From: Manihot esculenta
Lineage: Eukaryota > Streptophyta > Magnoliopsida > Malpighiales > Euphorbiaceae
Length of the DNA stretch: 64,000 bases
NCBI RefSeq assembly: GCF_001659605.2
Contig: NC_035170.2
Span: forward strand, 18,860,948-18,924,947
Reading direction: 5' to 3'
Of this stretch, positions 11,015 through 22,640 are shown piece after piece (the stretch's first letter is position 1; every line of letters begins with the position of its first letter). Below the pieces are notes generated by a model. That model saw only the letters and a program-made list of their open reading frames with translations, ran no database searches and had not been told where the DNA came from. A program made the position numbers and the translations under genes.

Positions 11015-13334
11015 ATGGGTGAAGAGGGAATGCCAAGTAATGTGAAAAACACAGCTAAAACAAGCCCAAAGCTCACACTATTGCCTCTTGTTGCTCTGAT
11101 ATTCTATGAGGTATCTGGGGGTCCATTTGGTATAGAAGATTCAGTGAAGGCAGGAGGTGGCCCTTTGTTGTCTTTGCTTGGTTTCTTGATATTCCCTTTA
11201 ATTTGGAGTGTTCCTGAAGCTCTAATCACAGCAGAATTGGCCACTAGCTTCCCTGAAAATGGCGGATATGTTATTTGGATATCTTCAGCTTTTGGTCCCT
11301 TCTGGGGTTTCCAAGAAGGATTTTGGAAATGGTTTAGTGGAGTTATGGATAATGCCCTTTACCCTGTGTTGTTTCTTGATTACTTGAAGCATTCACTTCC
11401 CATTTTTAATCAATTGATTTTTCGAATTCCCGCTCTTTTAGCCATCACAGTTGGTTTAACATATTTGAATTATAGAGGCCTACACATTGTTGGATTCTCA
11501 GCTGTTTCTCTTGCTATTTTCTCATTGTGTCCATTTGCCGTAATGGGTATTCTTTCAATTCCTCAAGTTAGCCCCAAACAATGGCTAGCTGTGGATTTTA
11601 GGAAGGTGGATTGGAGGGGATACTTCAATAGCATGTTTTGGAATCTGAATTATTGGGACAAAGCTAGCACTCTTGCTGGGGAGATTGAAAATCCCAGTAA
11701 GACATTCCCAAAGGCACTGTTTGGGGCTGTGGCTTTGGTTGTTTCTTCATATTTGATTCCACTTCTTGCAGGCACTGGGGCTTTGAAGGCCTCATCAAGT
11801 GAGTGGACTGATGGATTTTTTGCAGAAGTTGGAATGTTGATAGGTGGTGTTTGGCTTAAATGGTGGATCCAAGCAGCTTCTGCCATGTCTAACTTGGGAT
11901 TGTTTGAAGCTGAAATGAGTGGAGATGCCTTCCAGCTTCTTGGCATGAGTGAAATGGGGCTGCTTCCAGCTATTTTTGCTTCAAGGTCAATCATTTTTCC
12001 CCTTGGTTTGGGTGCTTCTCTACTTTGCACTTCTATTGGTTCATGAATGGAAATTAATGAATTATGCAGCAATTAGCTCTCCATAATTAGTGGTGTTAAG
12101 ATCCTGCAGATAATTACTTTTTCAATATTTGAATTGCATTTAAAAAAAATTTTTTTGTTTGCCATTTCAAGCACACTATTAATGTTCTTAGGGATGATTT
12201 AGTCATCAAATTGACTGAAATTGCTCTGCTTTTTCCCCTTTTTCTGAAAATGGAAATTGTCTGAATTGTTTATTACCTGAAATTGAGAATGTTTTAATTT
12301 AGAAAATAGAAAATCAAACTTATACTGCTGAAGTCTAACTGTTGAGTTAAATTTGTTGAGAAAAGAAAAACAATTACATTCTGTGTCTTTTTTTTTTTTG
12401 TTTTTCAGTTTTGAGAGAATTATTATTAGGTGCCTGGATTTTTAAGAAATTCATTAGTTTATAGCATATTTCAAAACCACTCAATTAAAATGTCCTTGAA
12501 TTACATCAAATTTTTTAGTCATAGAAATGGTTAGTTAACTTGTTTTAATCTTATTAGAGGGACTAAAGCGTATGAATATTAAAAATTATAGGGACTAAAT
12601 AATACATATAATTAAAATTATTGATACTAAATAATATAAATATTCAAAACGATTTTAACATAACCACTAAAAGATTTGACTTTATAAAATATAAGGATAT
12701 TTTAATTGAGTGAATTTGAGATAAGAACGAACTACTGAATTTCTTAAAAATTGAGAGACTTTAACTGTAATTCACCCTTTTGTTTTTAATTTGCAGGTCA
12801 AAATATGGGACACCCACCATTAGCATACTGTGCTCAGCTACTGGAGTAATCTTCCTATCATGGATGAGTTTCCAAGAAATCCTGGAATTTCTCAACTTCT
12901 TATATGCCATAGGAATGCTTCTTGAATTTGCAGCTTTCATAAAACTAAGAATTAAAAAACCAGAACTCCACAGGCCATACAAAGTCCCACTGGAAACATT
13001 TGGTGCAACATTGCTATGCTTGCCTCCTGCAGCTTTGCTTCTTCTTGTTATGTGCTTAGCTTCTCTGAGAACATTCTTGGTTAGTGGTGCAGTTATTGTT
13101 TTGGGGTTCATCTTGTATCTTACTTTAGGCCATGCCAAGGATAGGAAGTGGGTCCAGTTTGATACAGAACACTCTGCTGTTTTTTCCGCCGCCGGCGTGC
13201 GAAGCAACTCCGATGTCCGTCTACTGCATCAAGAAGTTGTTGATGAGGCTTCAATCATGCTTCTTTCAGATGCATCCACTGCAAAAACTGGGCAAGAGAG
13301 CTATGAAATTCTGGTGGAAGGAAAATTGGAATAG
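11015..13334 (+). CDS. PUT5-like: Polyamine uptake transporter-like protein (APC superfamily, At3g19553/PUT5-like)
   Basis: Coding exons are 11015-11985 and 12797-13334, giving 502 residues. The junction AAG|GTCAAT...TTGCAG|GTCAAA keeps the frame and gives FASRSKYGTP, the expected family sequence. A non-coding first exon ends at about 10887 (AAACAG|GTAGCT) and the second starts at 11012 (TTTCCAG|TGG), so the 5' UTR has an intron. The protein is a multi-pass membrane carrier. The glycine-rich stretch [15 protein letters not shown] in the first membrane segment and [20 protein letters not shown] are hallmarks of plant PUT/LAT transporters, which import polyamines (and paraquat in some members) by proton symport. 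Length and ends are normal and there are no stops, so it looks functional. The exact paralogue is from memory of Arabidopsis sequences; the family is certain. Confidence 0.93.
12438..12757. mobile_element. MITE-like inverted-repeat element inside the PUT intron
   Basis: About 65 bp on each side are inverted copies: TTTTTAAGAAATTCATTAG...CACTCAATTAAAATGTCC on the left and the reverse complement (GGATATTTTAATTGAGTG...GAATTTCTTAAAAA) on the right. The centre is AT-rich. I could not find a clean target duplication, so the class is unknown. Confidence 0.55.
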
Positions 13335-14258
13335 ATGTATAGTGATCTTTGTAAATTCAATTCTCATAAAATTTATGGGTAAACTATACCAGTAGTTTAG
13401 TGAAACATACATATTAGTCCTTTTATTTCTTAAATCTAGCTATTTAGTTCTTGTAATTTAAAAAACAGAAAAAAATTATTATTTAATTTCTATATTATGA
13501 AAAAGTTTCTTAATTTTGAAAAATATATTAAAATATTCTCACATTTTAAAAAATCTATTAAATATATTAAAATATTCTCACATTTTAAAAAGTCTATTAA
13601 ATTAGTTTTTCTATAAATTTTAGCTATTAAATATTATAAATATTTTTAATACGGATGGACTAATTAATAGAAATTTTATAAAATTGAGACATTAATTAAT
13701 AAATTTTTTTAAATTATAAAGATTAAATAGTAAACTCGAAAGGACTAATTAGGTGATTTTTTAAAATATTATATTTCAAAATCGAGTGATCAATCAGTGA
13801 ATTTTTTCGTAATATAAAAATTCACTAGTAAATTTTCATTTAAAAAACTTACAAATTTTTTTTTATAATTATAAATTAATTAATTAGTTAGTCAACCTTG
13901 TATTATTTTTAAAAAGACTAATATATTGTATGTATTTAAACTATGGAATTAAATTGTGAATGAAATAAAATTTTTTATTATATTGGGACTAGTTTGTTGA
14001 ATTTTTTAAATTACTAAGAACTAAAAAATTAATTCCTCAAAATATGGAGATTAATCTGTAGGATTTCGTTATATTACAGAGTAAATTGACAAGATGGAAA
14101 TGTTTTTAAGATAGATTTTTTAAGAACTTGTAGTATATGGTGGTAGTCATGCTCCGAAATCAAAATCGAATGATCTTAATCATAAATGATTATTCAAACT
14201 TTCACTCTATATCTAATCTTATGTATACAAATATCTTGCTCTAAATAGATATTTTTAG
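13335..14258. other. 3' UTR and AT-rich spacer after the transporter gene
   Basis: The 3' UTR follows the TAG at 13334; the poly(A) site is not clear. The rest is AT-rich, with repeated phrases of the kind TATTAAAATATTCTCACATTTTAAAAA (two near copies at about 13525 and 13567), which suggests decayed MITEs. No coding sequence. Confidence 0.5.
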
Positions 14259-14416
14259 GGGAGATTTATAATTTAGTGTCTGAATATTATCATTATTAAC
14301 AAATCAATCCTTACATTTTTAAAAACTTATTAAAACGTCCTTATTTTTTCTCTCCGTCAACAAAATAGTCATTATATCTATTTCTACTGTTAAAAATATA
14401 TCAAAAGACTAAATTA

Positions 14417-14467
14417 CCCCCCTCCTCCTCCTCCTCCTCCTCCTCCTCCTCCTCCTCCTCCTCCTCC
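14417..14467. repeat. (CTC)n microsatellite
   Basis: About 17 uninterrupted CTC/CCT triplets inside the outer MITE, followed by CTT-rich and GAGGAG-rich stretches up to 14670. Confidence 0.95.
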
Positions 14468-14833
14468 TTCTTCATCGATTCTTCCTCCTCTTCTTCTTCT
14501 TTGATTTTTCTTTTTCTTGTTCTTCGATTTTTTATTCTTCTATTTTTAAAGAGGAGGAGGAGGAAGCAATTCTTTTTCTTCTTCTTTTTTCTTCTTCTTC
14601 TTTTTCTTCTTCTTCTCCTTCATCATCATTTTTTTCTTCTTCTTTTTTGAGGAGGAGGAGGAGGAGGGACTATTTTGTTGATGGAAAGAAATGATAAGGA
14701 CGTTTTAATAGATATAAGAAAATATAAGGACGTTTTAATAGATTTCTGAAAATATAGGGATTGACTTGTTAATAAGCAATATCTAATGACTAAATAAAGG
14801 GTTTTATTTGAGGGCAAAATTGGATTTTAAGAA

Positions 14834-16159
14834 GGGAGATTTATAATTTAGTCCCTGGATATTGCCATTATTAACAAGTCAGTTCCTGTATTTTTAGAAA
14901 CTTATTAAAACATCCTTATATTTTCTTTCCGTCAACGAAATAATCTTTCCGTCAACGAAATAATCATTCCGTCCTCTTTTCCGTTAAAATTACATAAAAG
15001 AGGAGAGAGAAATTTTTTTAAAATCCAATTTTACCCTCAAATAAAACCTTTTATTTAGTCCTTGGATATTGTTATTATTAACAAGTTAGTCCTTACATTT
15101 TCAAAAATCTATTAAAACATTTGTATCTTTTTTCATATCTATTAAAACGTCCTTATCATTTCTTTTCGTCAATGAAATAGTCCCTATCTTTTCTTATATC
15201 TATTAAAACGTCCTTATTGTTTCTTTCTGTCAACGAAATAGTCCCTACTCGTCGTTTCTTTCCGTCAACAAAATCATCCCTCCCTATATTTTTAGAAATC
15301 TATTAAAACGTCCTTATCGTTTCTTTTTGTCAACGAAATAGTCTCTATCTTTTCTCACATCTATTAAAATGTCCTTATCATTTCTTTTTGTCAACAAAAT
15401 AGTCCATATCTTTTCTTTCCTCCTCCCCCTCCTCCTCCTTTGACTCCTCCGAAAAAGAAAAAAAGAAGAAGAAGAAGAAGAAGAAGAAGAAGAAGAAGAA
15501 GAAGGAGAAGAAGGAGAAGAAGAAGAAGAAGAGAAAGAAGAAAAAGAAGAAAAAAAAAGAAGAAAAAGAAGAAAAAGAAGAAGAAGAAGAAGAAGGAGAA
15601 GAAGAAGAAGAAGAAAAAGAAGAAGAAGAAGGAGAAGAAGGAGAAGAGAAAGAAGAAAAAGAAGAAAAAAGAAGAAGAAGAAGAAGAAGAAGAAGAAGAA
15701 GAAGAAGAAGAAGAAGAAGAAGAAGAAGGAGAAGAAGAAGAAGAAGAGAAAGAAGAAGAGAAAGAAGAAAAAGAAGCAAAAGAAAAAGAAGAAGAAGGAG
15801 AAGAAGAAGAAGAAGAGAAAGAAGAAGAGAAAGAAGAAAAAGAAGCAAAAGAAAAAGAAGAAGAAGGAGAAGAAGAAGAAGAAGAGAAAGAAGAAAAAGA
15901 AGCAAAAGAAAAAGAAGAAGAAGAAGAAGAAGTAGAAGGAGGAGGAAGAATTGATGAAGAAGAAAAGAAAGGAGGAGGAGGAGGAGGAAAATAATAGGAG
16001 GTAATTTAGTCTTTTACTATATTTTTAACGGCAAAAATAGACAGAAGGACTATTTCGTTGACGGAGAGAAAAGATAAGGACGTTTTAATAGGTTTTTAAG
16101 AATACATGGACTGACTTGTTAATAATGGCAATACTCAGGGACTAAATTATAAATCTCCC
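14834..16159. mobile_element. Inner MULE-type MITE, nested, with GAA-rich core
   Basis: Termini GGGAGATTTATAATTTAGTC (14834) and ACTAAATTATAAATCTCCC (ends 16159). Nine-base flanks TTTTAAGAA (14825-14833) and TTTTAAAAA (16160-16168) match at eight of nine positions. The terminal repeats extend over 100 bp. The core is the GAA array described separately. Confidence 0.75.
15456..15993. repeat. GAA-rich microsatellite / higher-order repeat (about 540 bp)
   Basis: Almost pure purine on the plus strand, mainly GAA with AAA and GGA interruptions. A higher-order unit of about 70 bp (…AAAAAGAAGCAAAAGAAAAAG… at 15768, 15838, 15894) is repeated three times at the 3' side. The long Lys/Arg/Glu and Leu/Phe/Ser frames here are artefacts of the repeat. 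Confidence 0.9.
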
Positions 16160-16542
16160 TTTTAAAAATGTTCTCACTCATCTTTTATCTATTTTTAACG
16201 GAAAAGAGAACGGAAAGATTATTTCATTGACGGGGAGAAAAGATAAGGATGTTTTAATAAGTTTCTAAAAATGCAGGAATTGACTTGTTAATAATGGCAA
16301 TATTTAGGTACTAAATAATAAATCTCCCTATTTTTTTTTAAAAAAAATATGACATTGGTTAGTGAAAATGAATTGTCCACATTCAAATAGAAAGTAACAA
16401 CTTGCATGTGTGGATACCTGCTTTGGTAAAATATCTCATGTTGTTCCAATGAATTTAGAAACGAAAGCTCATGCTCATCCACCAACAACACAGAAAATGA
16501 TTTAGCATAATGAAATTTACGGGCATTCGGTCGGTTCGATTT

Positions 16543-16773
16543 AATATAGGTGAGCATTTAATCGGTTCAATTTAAAATTGAATCGAACTGAATAAATTGA
16601 AAATTAAAATTTAAGTATTTCTGAAATTCGAATCAAACCAATTTAAATCAAGCTGGTCTTATTCGGTTCAGTTTAGTCGGTTGGACATTTTATTTTTTAC
16701 TTTCTAAAATTTAGTTGAAGTGTTTCAACCTTATTTATAGTCTACTCTCCCAATATTATTAAAAATAATATAT
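16543..16773. mobile_element. Degenerate hAT-type MITE, related to 20062-20532
   Basis: Starts with TAGGTGAGCATTTAATCGG and contains decayed copies of the TTCGGTT/AACCGAA repeats seen in the intact copy at 20062. Its right end is missing where the D-family LTR piece starts. Confidence 0.5.
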
Positions 16774-17405
16774 TGATATGGAATTCTATGATATAAGCCT
16801 CAAACCCACACGCACAAATAGATATGAAATTTAAAAATTTGATAAACCCACCTCCTATGGCACCCCACACTTAGAGAAGCTGAAACACCAATTATATGAG
16901 AATTTAGATGAGAATCCAATAAATGCCGCAACGAATAGTTGATAATTTAGCTAAGATTTTTGGTGCAATTGATAAAAGTAATTCCTCACTCTCACTCAAA
17001 ATTATACACGCCAAAGGTATGAAAAAGAATTCTGAAAATTTAGATTCTAAAATTTTATTCTTATAAGCATTCCTTATCCTTATATAGTATGGAGAAAAAA
17101 ATAAAATTCTAAAACACTCTTCTTAGATTTGGCCGAGTCACAAATAAGATTCAAGTCCAATCACACACTAAAATAACACATCAACTCATAAGTGACAAAA
17201 TATTAGTCCAAAACATGACTTAACACTCTAAAACTTAGAAGATAAATTATGGCCAGAATATAAGACCAAATAAATCCAAAATAAAGCAAGTGTTTAAATA
17301 ATAAAACATAGTAAGTCTATCATGATAAAAATGAATCTTCACAAAAATCTTTCTTAATCTTCACTTTAAACTTCCCTTTGCATAGCTTTGGTCCATAGGT
17401 TTACA
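16774..17405 (-). repeat. D-family LTR fragment, left arm of an inverted pair
   Basis: Matches the LTR of element D2 (28601-29409) in reverse: landmarks CAAACCCACACGCAC, CACCCCACACTTAGAGAAGC, CCTCACTCTCACTC, CTTATATAGTA. It begins at the LTR 3' end (TGATATGGAATTC) and stops short of the LTR start. Confidence 0.8.
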
Positions 17406-17474
17406 CTTCACTTTAAACTTCCCTTTGTATAGCTTTGTGTAGTTTTGCCCCGTAGAAAGTCTAAAGTGAAGTCT

Positions 17475-18068
17475 AAAATGAAGATCAATAAAGGTTCTTG
17501 TGAAGATTCAGTTTTGTCATGATGGACTTGTTATGTTTTATTATTTAAACACTTGCTTTAATTTTGGCTTTGTTTGGACTTGTATTCTGATCATATTTTA
17601 TCTTTTAAGTTTTAGAATGTTGGGCCATGTCTTGGACTTATATTTTAATACTTATGAGTTTTATGTGTTATTTTATTGCGTAATTGGCCTTGAGTCTTAT
17701 GTGTGATTCGGCCAGGTCTAAGAAGAGTGTTTTAGGGTTTTATTTATTTTCTCCTTACTATATAAGGACAAGAAATACTTGTAAGACGCAACTTTGAATC
17801 TAAATTTTCAGAATTTTTTTCATGCCTTTGGCGTGTATTGCTTTGAGTGAGAGTGAGGATTTGCTTTTATCAATTGCACTAAGAATATTAGCTAAATTAT
17901 CAACTATTTGTTGTGACGTTTGTTAGATTCTCATCTAAATCCTTCGATCATTGGTGTTTCAACTTCTCTAAGTATGGGGTGCCATAGGATGTTGATTTAT
18001 CAAATTTTTGAATTTCATATCTACTTGTGCGTGTGGATTTGAGACTTATGCCATAGGGTTCCACGTCA
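17475..18068 (+). repeat. D-family LTR fragment, right arm of the inverted pair
   Basis: Same LTR sequence in plus orientation, ending at GGGTTCCACGTCA. The two arms face each other with about 70 bp between them (17406-17474), which repeats the CTTCACTTTAAACTTCCC phrase. A transcript through both would fold into a hairpin of about 600 bp. Confidence 0.8.
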
Positions 18069-18150
18069 AGTTCTAAAATAGCCCCATTCGCCTCTTCCAC
18101 CTCATCAATCACGTCCTCTCTATATCTATTATCATTCACAACCTCTCTAT
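18069..18150 (-). repeat. Fragment of the D-family internal region
   Basis: Corresponds to the minus-strand coding stretch ELIEEVVND...EEAN of the D4 internal region (about 61070-61150). It lies in the orientation opposite to the LTR piece before it, so the block is rearranged. Confidence 0.6.
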
Positions 18151-18715
18151 AAGCTCATTGAGATATAAAATAATTGTTTCTTTCAAATTTTATTAACATA
18201 ATGTATTGGAATAATCTCAGAAAATGGGTAAAATAATTAAGCTATCTAGGATATCAAAACTTATAGATATTTTAATAAGTTTTTTAAAATATAAAAATTA
18301 ATTTATTAATAATCACAATTTTTAAAATTTTTTAAATAGTAAATTAAAACTAAACGATACTTTACTTTATTTTTTAAATTAGAAAATAATTTTATTCTTG
18401 AAAATTTATCTATTGCTTTATAATAGTAAAAGGTTTTAAGTAATTAATTTAATAATTTTAATGTGAATGATTGATTAGAAATAAATATTAGAATTTTCTA
18501 AACTATTCCTATTATGTTTTGGTAATTACAAATTTATTGTTATTTAAAATTTTTTAATTTAATTATTTAATTATATTATTATTTTATTTAAATTTAAATT
18601 AATTAAAGAAATTTCTTAACATTTAAATTATAGTTGCTTAAATTTTATTAAAGAAGAATTCTTTTAATATTTAAATTATTTGTGTTCAAATTTTATTATA
18701 AGTTAAAATTATAAT
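18151..18715. other. AT-rich spacer
   Basis: Only AT-rich sequence; nothing coding and no clear element ends. Confidence 0.5.
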
Positions 18716-18724
18716 TTTTTTAAA

Positions 18725-18960
18725 GGGAAAATTACTTTGTAGTCCCTGAGGTTTAACGTAATTAACACTTCTGTCCCTCTATTTTGGCGATCCAACACTT
18801 AAGTCCCTCACTTTCTTTTCTGTCCAACTTCGTAGTCCTTCCGTCCAAAATAGCCGTTTGGAACACGTGAATTGACAAAATTAACCCTCTTCTTCTTCTT
18901 CTTCTTCTTCTTCTTCTTCTTCTTCTTCTTCTTCTTCTTCTTCTTCTTCCCCTTTCTGCA

Positions 18961-18991
<31 letters not shown>

Positions 18992-19499
18992 CTTCTTCTT
19001 CCCCTTTCTGCAACTTCTTCTTCTTCTTCTTCTTCTTTCTTCTTCTTCTTCTTCTTTCTTCTTCTTTCTTCTTCTTTCTTCTTCTTCTTCTTCCTACTCT
19101 TTCTGCAGCAGCTTCTTCTTCTTCTTCTTTCTTCTTCTTCTTCTTCTTCTTCTTCTTTCTTCTTCTTCTTCTTCTTCTTCTTCTTCTTCTTCTTCTTCTT
19201 CCTACTCTTTCTGCAGCAGCTTCTTCTTCTTCTTCTTCTTCTTCTTCTTCTTCTTCTGCAACTGGAGAGAGAAAGCATGAAAGAGAAAAAAAAAAAGGAA
19301 TTTCACATTAAGAGAAGGGTATTTCTGGAAAAAATTATCACCTCTCACTTTTGACTCTTTGACCAAACTGTTTAAATAGACGGAAGGACTGCGAATTTGG
19401 ACGGAAGAGAAAGTGAGGGACTTAAGTGTTGGGTCGCCAAAATAGAGGGACAGAAGTGTTAATTACGTTAAACCTCAGGGACTAAGAAGTAATTTTCCC
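18725..19499. mobile_element. MULE-type MITE carrying a large (CTT)n array
   Basis: Long terminal inverted repeats of about 165 bp: left GGGAAAATTACTTTGTAGTC... and right ...ACTAAGAAGTAATTTTCCC. The 9-bp target duplication TTTTTTAAA is perfect (18716-18724 and 19500-19508). No transposase. The family differs from the 14.3-16.3 kb elements, but the layout (arms of 'gtccctc' text around a trinucleotide array) is the same. Confidence 0.88.
18888..19256. repeat. (CTT)n array with repeated CTGCA interruptions
   Basis: Runs of CTT/TTC interrupted at intervals by CCCCTTTCTGCAAC (twice) and CCTACTCTTTCTGCAGCAG (twice), which indicates block duplication of the array and not only slippage. Confidence 0.92.
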
Positions 19500-19508
19500 T
19501 TTTTTAAA

Positions 19509-20053
19509 AAATAATTATGTTTTGTTATTATTTTAAAATTTTTATTTAATTATTTAATTATATTATTTGTCTATTTAAATTGATTCAAGTTATTCTTTTT
19601 ATTATTGGAAGATTTTTTTTTATTGAAACTTTATCATATATTAAATTATTTTTTAAAAAATAATAAATTAAAAAAAATCATATTTAAAAATTAGTATCTT
19701 ATTAAAATTTTATGATATATTACAAATTAATGTTAATTTCAAAAAAAAAAAAAAAAACAAACAAATGCAGTTTGCTACATTTTAAAAAGTTCATATATTT
19801 TTATTTTGTTATTTAAAAAATTATTAAAAATTAAATTTAACATCTCAATCATAAAAATTATAAAATATAACCGTTGTGCAGTGTAAAATACTTACATGAT
19901 ATAATAATCTAATAAAATAAAAATATAAAAAAATAATTAATCACCATATTTTAAAGATTTACTTATATGTTTTTTAGAATATATATTAAATTTTTTATTA
20001 ATTTATTATACTATATAAGATTGTCTACGTATTTTTTTTAAAAAAAATACTTA
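19509..20053. other. AT-rich spacer between two MITEs
   Basis: AT-rich with a poly-A at about 19741; no gene or element ends seen. Confidence 0.5.
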
Positions 20054-20061
20054 CATAGTAC

Positions 20062-20532
20062 TAGGGGTGAGCATTCGGTCGGTTCGGTTCAAAACCGAAC
20101 CGAACCGAATAAACCGAAAACCGAAATTTGAGTGTTTATAAAAACCGAACCGAACCAATTTTGGTCAGAAACCGAATCGAACCGAACCGGTCTGATTCGG
20201 TTCGGTTCGGTTCGGTTTGATCGGTTTAGATTTTTAATAATTTTTTTATTTTTTACACTTTATTTTTAATATTTTAAAATTTAATTAAAATATTTTAATT
20301 TTAATATGATTTAATTTCTATATATTATTGAAAAAACATATTATTATTACTAATCGGTTCGGTTTGGTTTTTTCAGTTTTTTTCTGATCAAAACAGAATC
20401 GAACCAAAATAATCGAAATTTTTGAAATTGAAAACCGAACCGAACCGAAATATATAAAAAACCGAACCAAATTTTCAAATCAGTTCGATTCGATCGGTTT
20501 TTTCAGTTTGAACCGAATACTGCTCACCTCTA
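20062..20532. mobile_element. hAT-type MITE rich in TTCGGTT/AACCGAA repeats
   Basis: Ends TAGGGGTGAGCA and TGCTCACCTCTA are inverted repeats and the flanking 8-bp duplication CATAGTAC is perfect (20054-20061, 20533-20540), which fits the hAT superfamily. Length 471 bp, no coding capacity. The subterminal zones are packed with GGTTCGGTTCGG and CCGAACCGAACC in both orientations, probably subterminal transposase-binding repeats. Confidence 0.88.
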
Positions 20533-20552
20533 CATAGTACGATCACTATACA

Positions 20553-20557
<5 letters not shown>

Positions 20558-20595
<38 letters not shown>
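20558..20595. repeat. (TA)n microsatellite
   Basis: About 18 TA repeats without interruption. Confidence 0.95.
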
Positions 20596-20597
<2 letters not shown>

Positions 20598-22640
20598 ACT
20601 ATTATTATTTATTATTATTTTGATGTTAATTATTTAAAATTTTAGAATAAACAATAAGAATATTATTATTTTATATGCAATTATTAATATTTGAATTAAA
20701 TATTATTTAGAAACAAGTTAAAATTATAATGAAATTTAATTTTAAATATAATTTAAAAAATCTCAAATTTAATTTAATTTAATTCTTATTCTAATTAAAA
20801 CTATACCCGAATCAAAATCGGACGAGCACTAATTTTGATGGTTAAATATGAAAATCTTTTTAGCCGATAAAGCATAAAAAAATTTATTGTTAAATTAATA
20901 TACCGCAAAAATAAGTAACTATTAATTTATGAATATTATTTGATTTTTAATATTCAACAATAATTGTGAACATAAAATATATTTATTTTTAAACATAAAA
21001 TTTAATTTAAAGACAAAACTTTAGGAATTGAAAATATAGGAAAATATATTTTCGTTAAAATTTATAATAGTTTGAATGGGTAATTAGATGTGATAATTAA
21101 TTTATATATGTAAATATTTAGGGATTAAGTTATAAGTGCAGTCAGCTATATTATCAGTAATTTTAAACTCTTTAACTACTTGGGAAAATTTTTTTTATTT
21201 TTTTTGGTTCTATAAGATTTAAAAATTTAGCTAAAATTATTTTATATTTTGACATTTTAATCCAAAAGTAAACTTTCTATTTCAGTTTCATCCACTTTAA
21301 TTTTACTAAACGGATAACAATTTTGATGCATATTATTAGTATAAAAATAAAATATAAGAATATGTTTAAAAAAAATTGTATTTCACATTTTTTAAAAATC
21401 TGAACAAAATTTTTATAAATTTGAAAATTTTAATAAATTATATCAAGTCTAAACATTTAGATTAAATTACTAAAATATAAAAAGATTTGATTAATTAGGC
21501 TTTATAAATCTAAAAAAAAAATAGAAACAATTCAAATAAGTTGCTTAATAAAACAAATTTCTAAGGATTTTTATATTTTTAAAAAAATTACTAATTTATC
21601 ATTAATTAGTTTTTATAATTTTAAAATTTTTTATTAATTTATCATTTAAATTTGTAAAGAATCTATTAATTAATTCCATTATATCAAAAATATTTTATAT
21701 TTTTATAATACTTAACTGATAAAATTAACATAAAATTTAATTATTAAATTTTTTAAAATATTATAATATATTTTTTAAAATAAAATAATAAAGTAATGAA
21801 TTTGTTCTAATATATAAATTTTAAAAAAATTATTATAAAATCAACATCTCCCATAACTCCTCACTATGAACACTAGAAGAGATCCACACCAACAAGTAAG
21901 AGCGACCAAAACTGAAAAATGCAGAGGATTGTAGCAAATCACTAACTCTTTTGATTGGATAATTTTGTAGAGGGACAGGAAAACAAGGCGAGAATATTTT
22001 TCTCTTGTTTGAATTAGTTAAAAATAAAATGGAGAAAAAGAAAAAGAAAATTATTTTCCTGAGAAGAAATAAAAGAGAAGAAAAATAATGATATGTTTTT
22101 AAATTTTCCACTATACTTTTTCTTTTTTATTTTTTTTATTGTTCATATAAACGTATATATGTAAACTTAAAATAAAAGTACATTTTTTTGTTTATTTTCT
22201 CTCTAAATTAAAGAGAAAATAATCAAAGGAAAATAAAAATTATTTCCTTTTCCTCTATTTTCTCCTCTCTTTCCAAACAAAGGAAAAGGAAAATACTCAT
22301 TATTATTCATAGTTATTTTCCTTCCCCTCTTATTTTCCACATATCCAAACACAGGCTAAAAGAAAAGAGGGATTGAGAGAGAAATAGGGATGGGCAGATG
22401 TGAGGAAGAAGAGGTGGGAAAATGAAAATTAGAGGCAGGATATGTTTTTTTGGCACATAAGTGTTTTAAGATTATTTTCATAATTTTAAATCTTATCTTT
22501 CATTTGACTGATAATTCTACAACTTAGACTAATAAAATCACTAACAGAAAGAAAAATATTATAGTTCTACTTTGAAAATTTACTAATTAATTTTATTGTA
22601 CAATAATTTTTTCTAAATTAAATAGTAAATTTTTTTTTTT
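20596..22640. other. AT-rich intergenic DNA upstream of ADA1
   Basis: No coding region that I believe. 22110-22340 has pyrimidine/purine stretches (TTTTCCTCTATTTTCTCC, AAAGAGAAAATAATC) and ends with ATCCAAACACAGGC, which may be a worn-out transposon end similar to the one near 10500. The proximal part up to about 22640 should hold the ADA1 promoter. Confidence 0.5.

Larger units (their letters stand above)
14259..16328. mobile_element. Outer MULE-type MITE with microsatellite core
   Basis: Termini GGGAGATTTATAATTTAGT (14259) and its inverse ending AATAAATCTCCC (16328). Flanks TATTTTTAG (14250-14258) and TATTTTTTT (16329-16337) agree at seven of nine positions, as expected for a decayed 9-bp Mutator-type target duplication. 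The long terminal inverted repeats carry 'CGTTTTAATAG' and 'GTCAACGAAATAG' phrases. No transposase is encoded. A second copy (14834-16159) is nested inside, and partial inverted pieces at 14690-14833 and 15024-15240 point to further rearrangement. Confidence 0.65.

Noticed and set aside
15440..15994. Long Arg/Lys/Glu-rich and Leu/Phe/Ser-rich open frames
   Set aside because: They are translations of the GAA/CTT microsatellite on both strands, as are those at 18762-19354; no start context and no homology expected.
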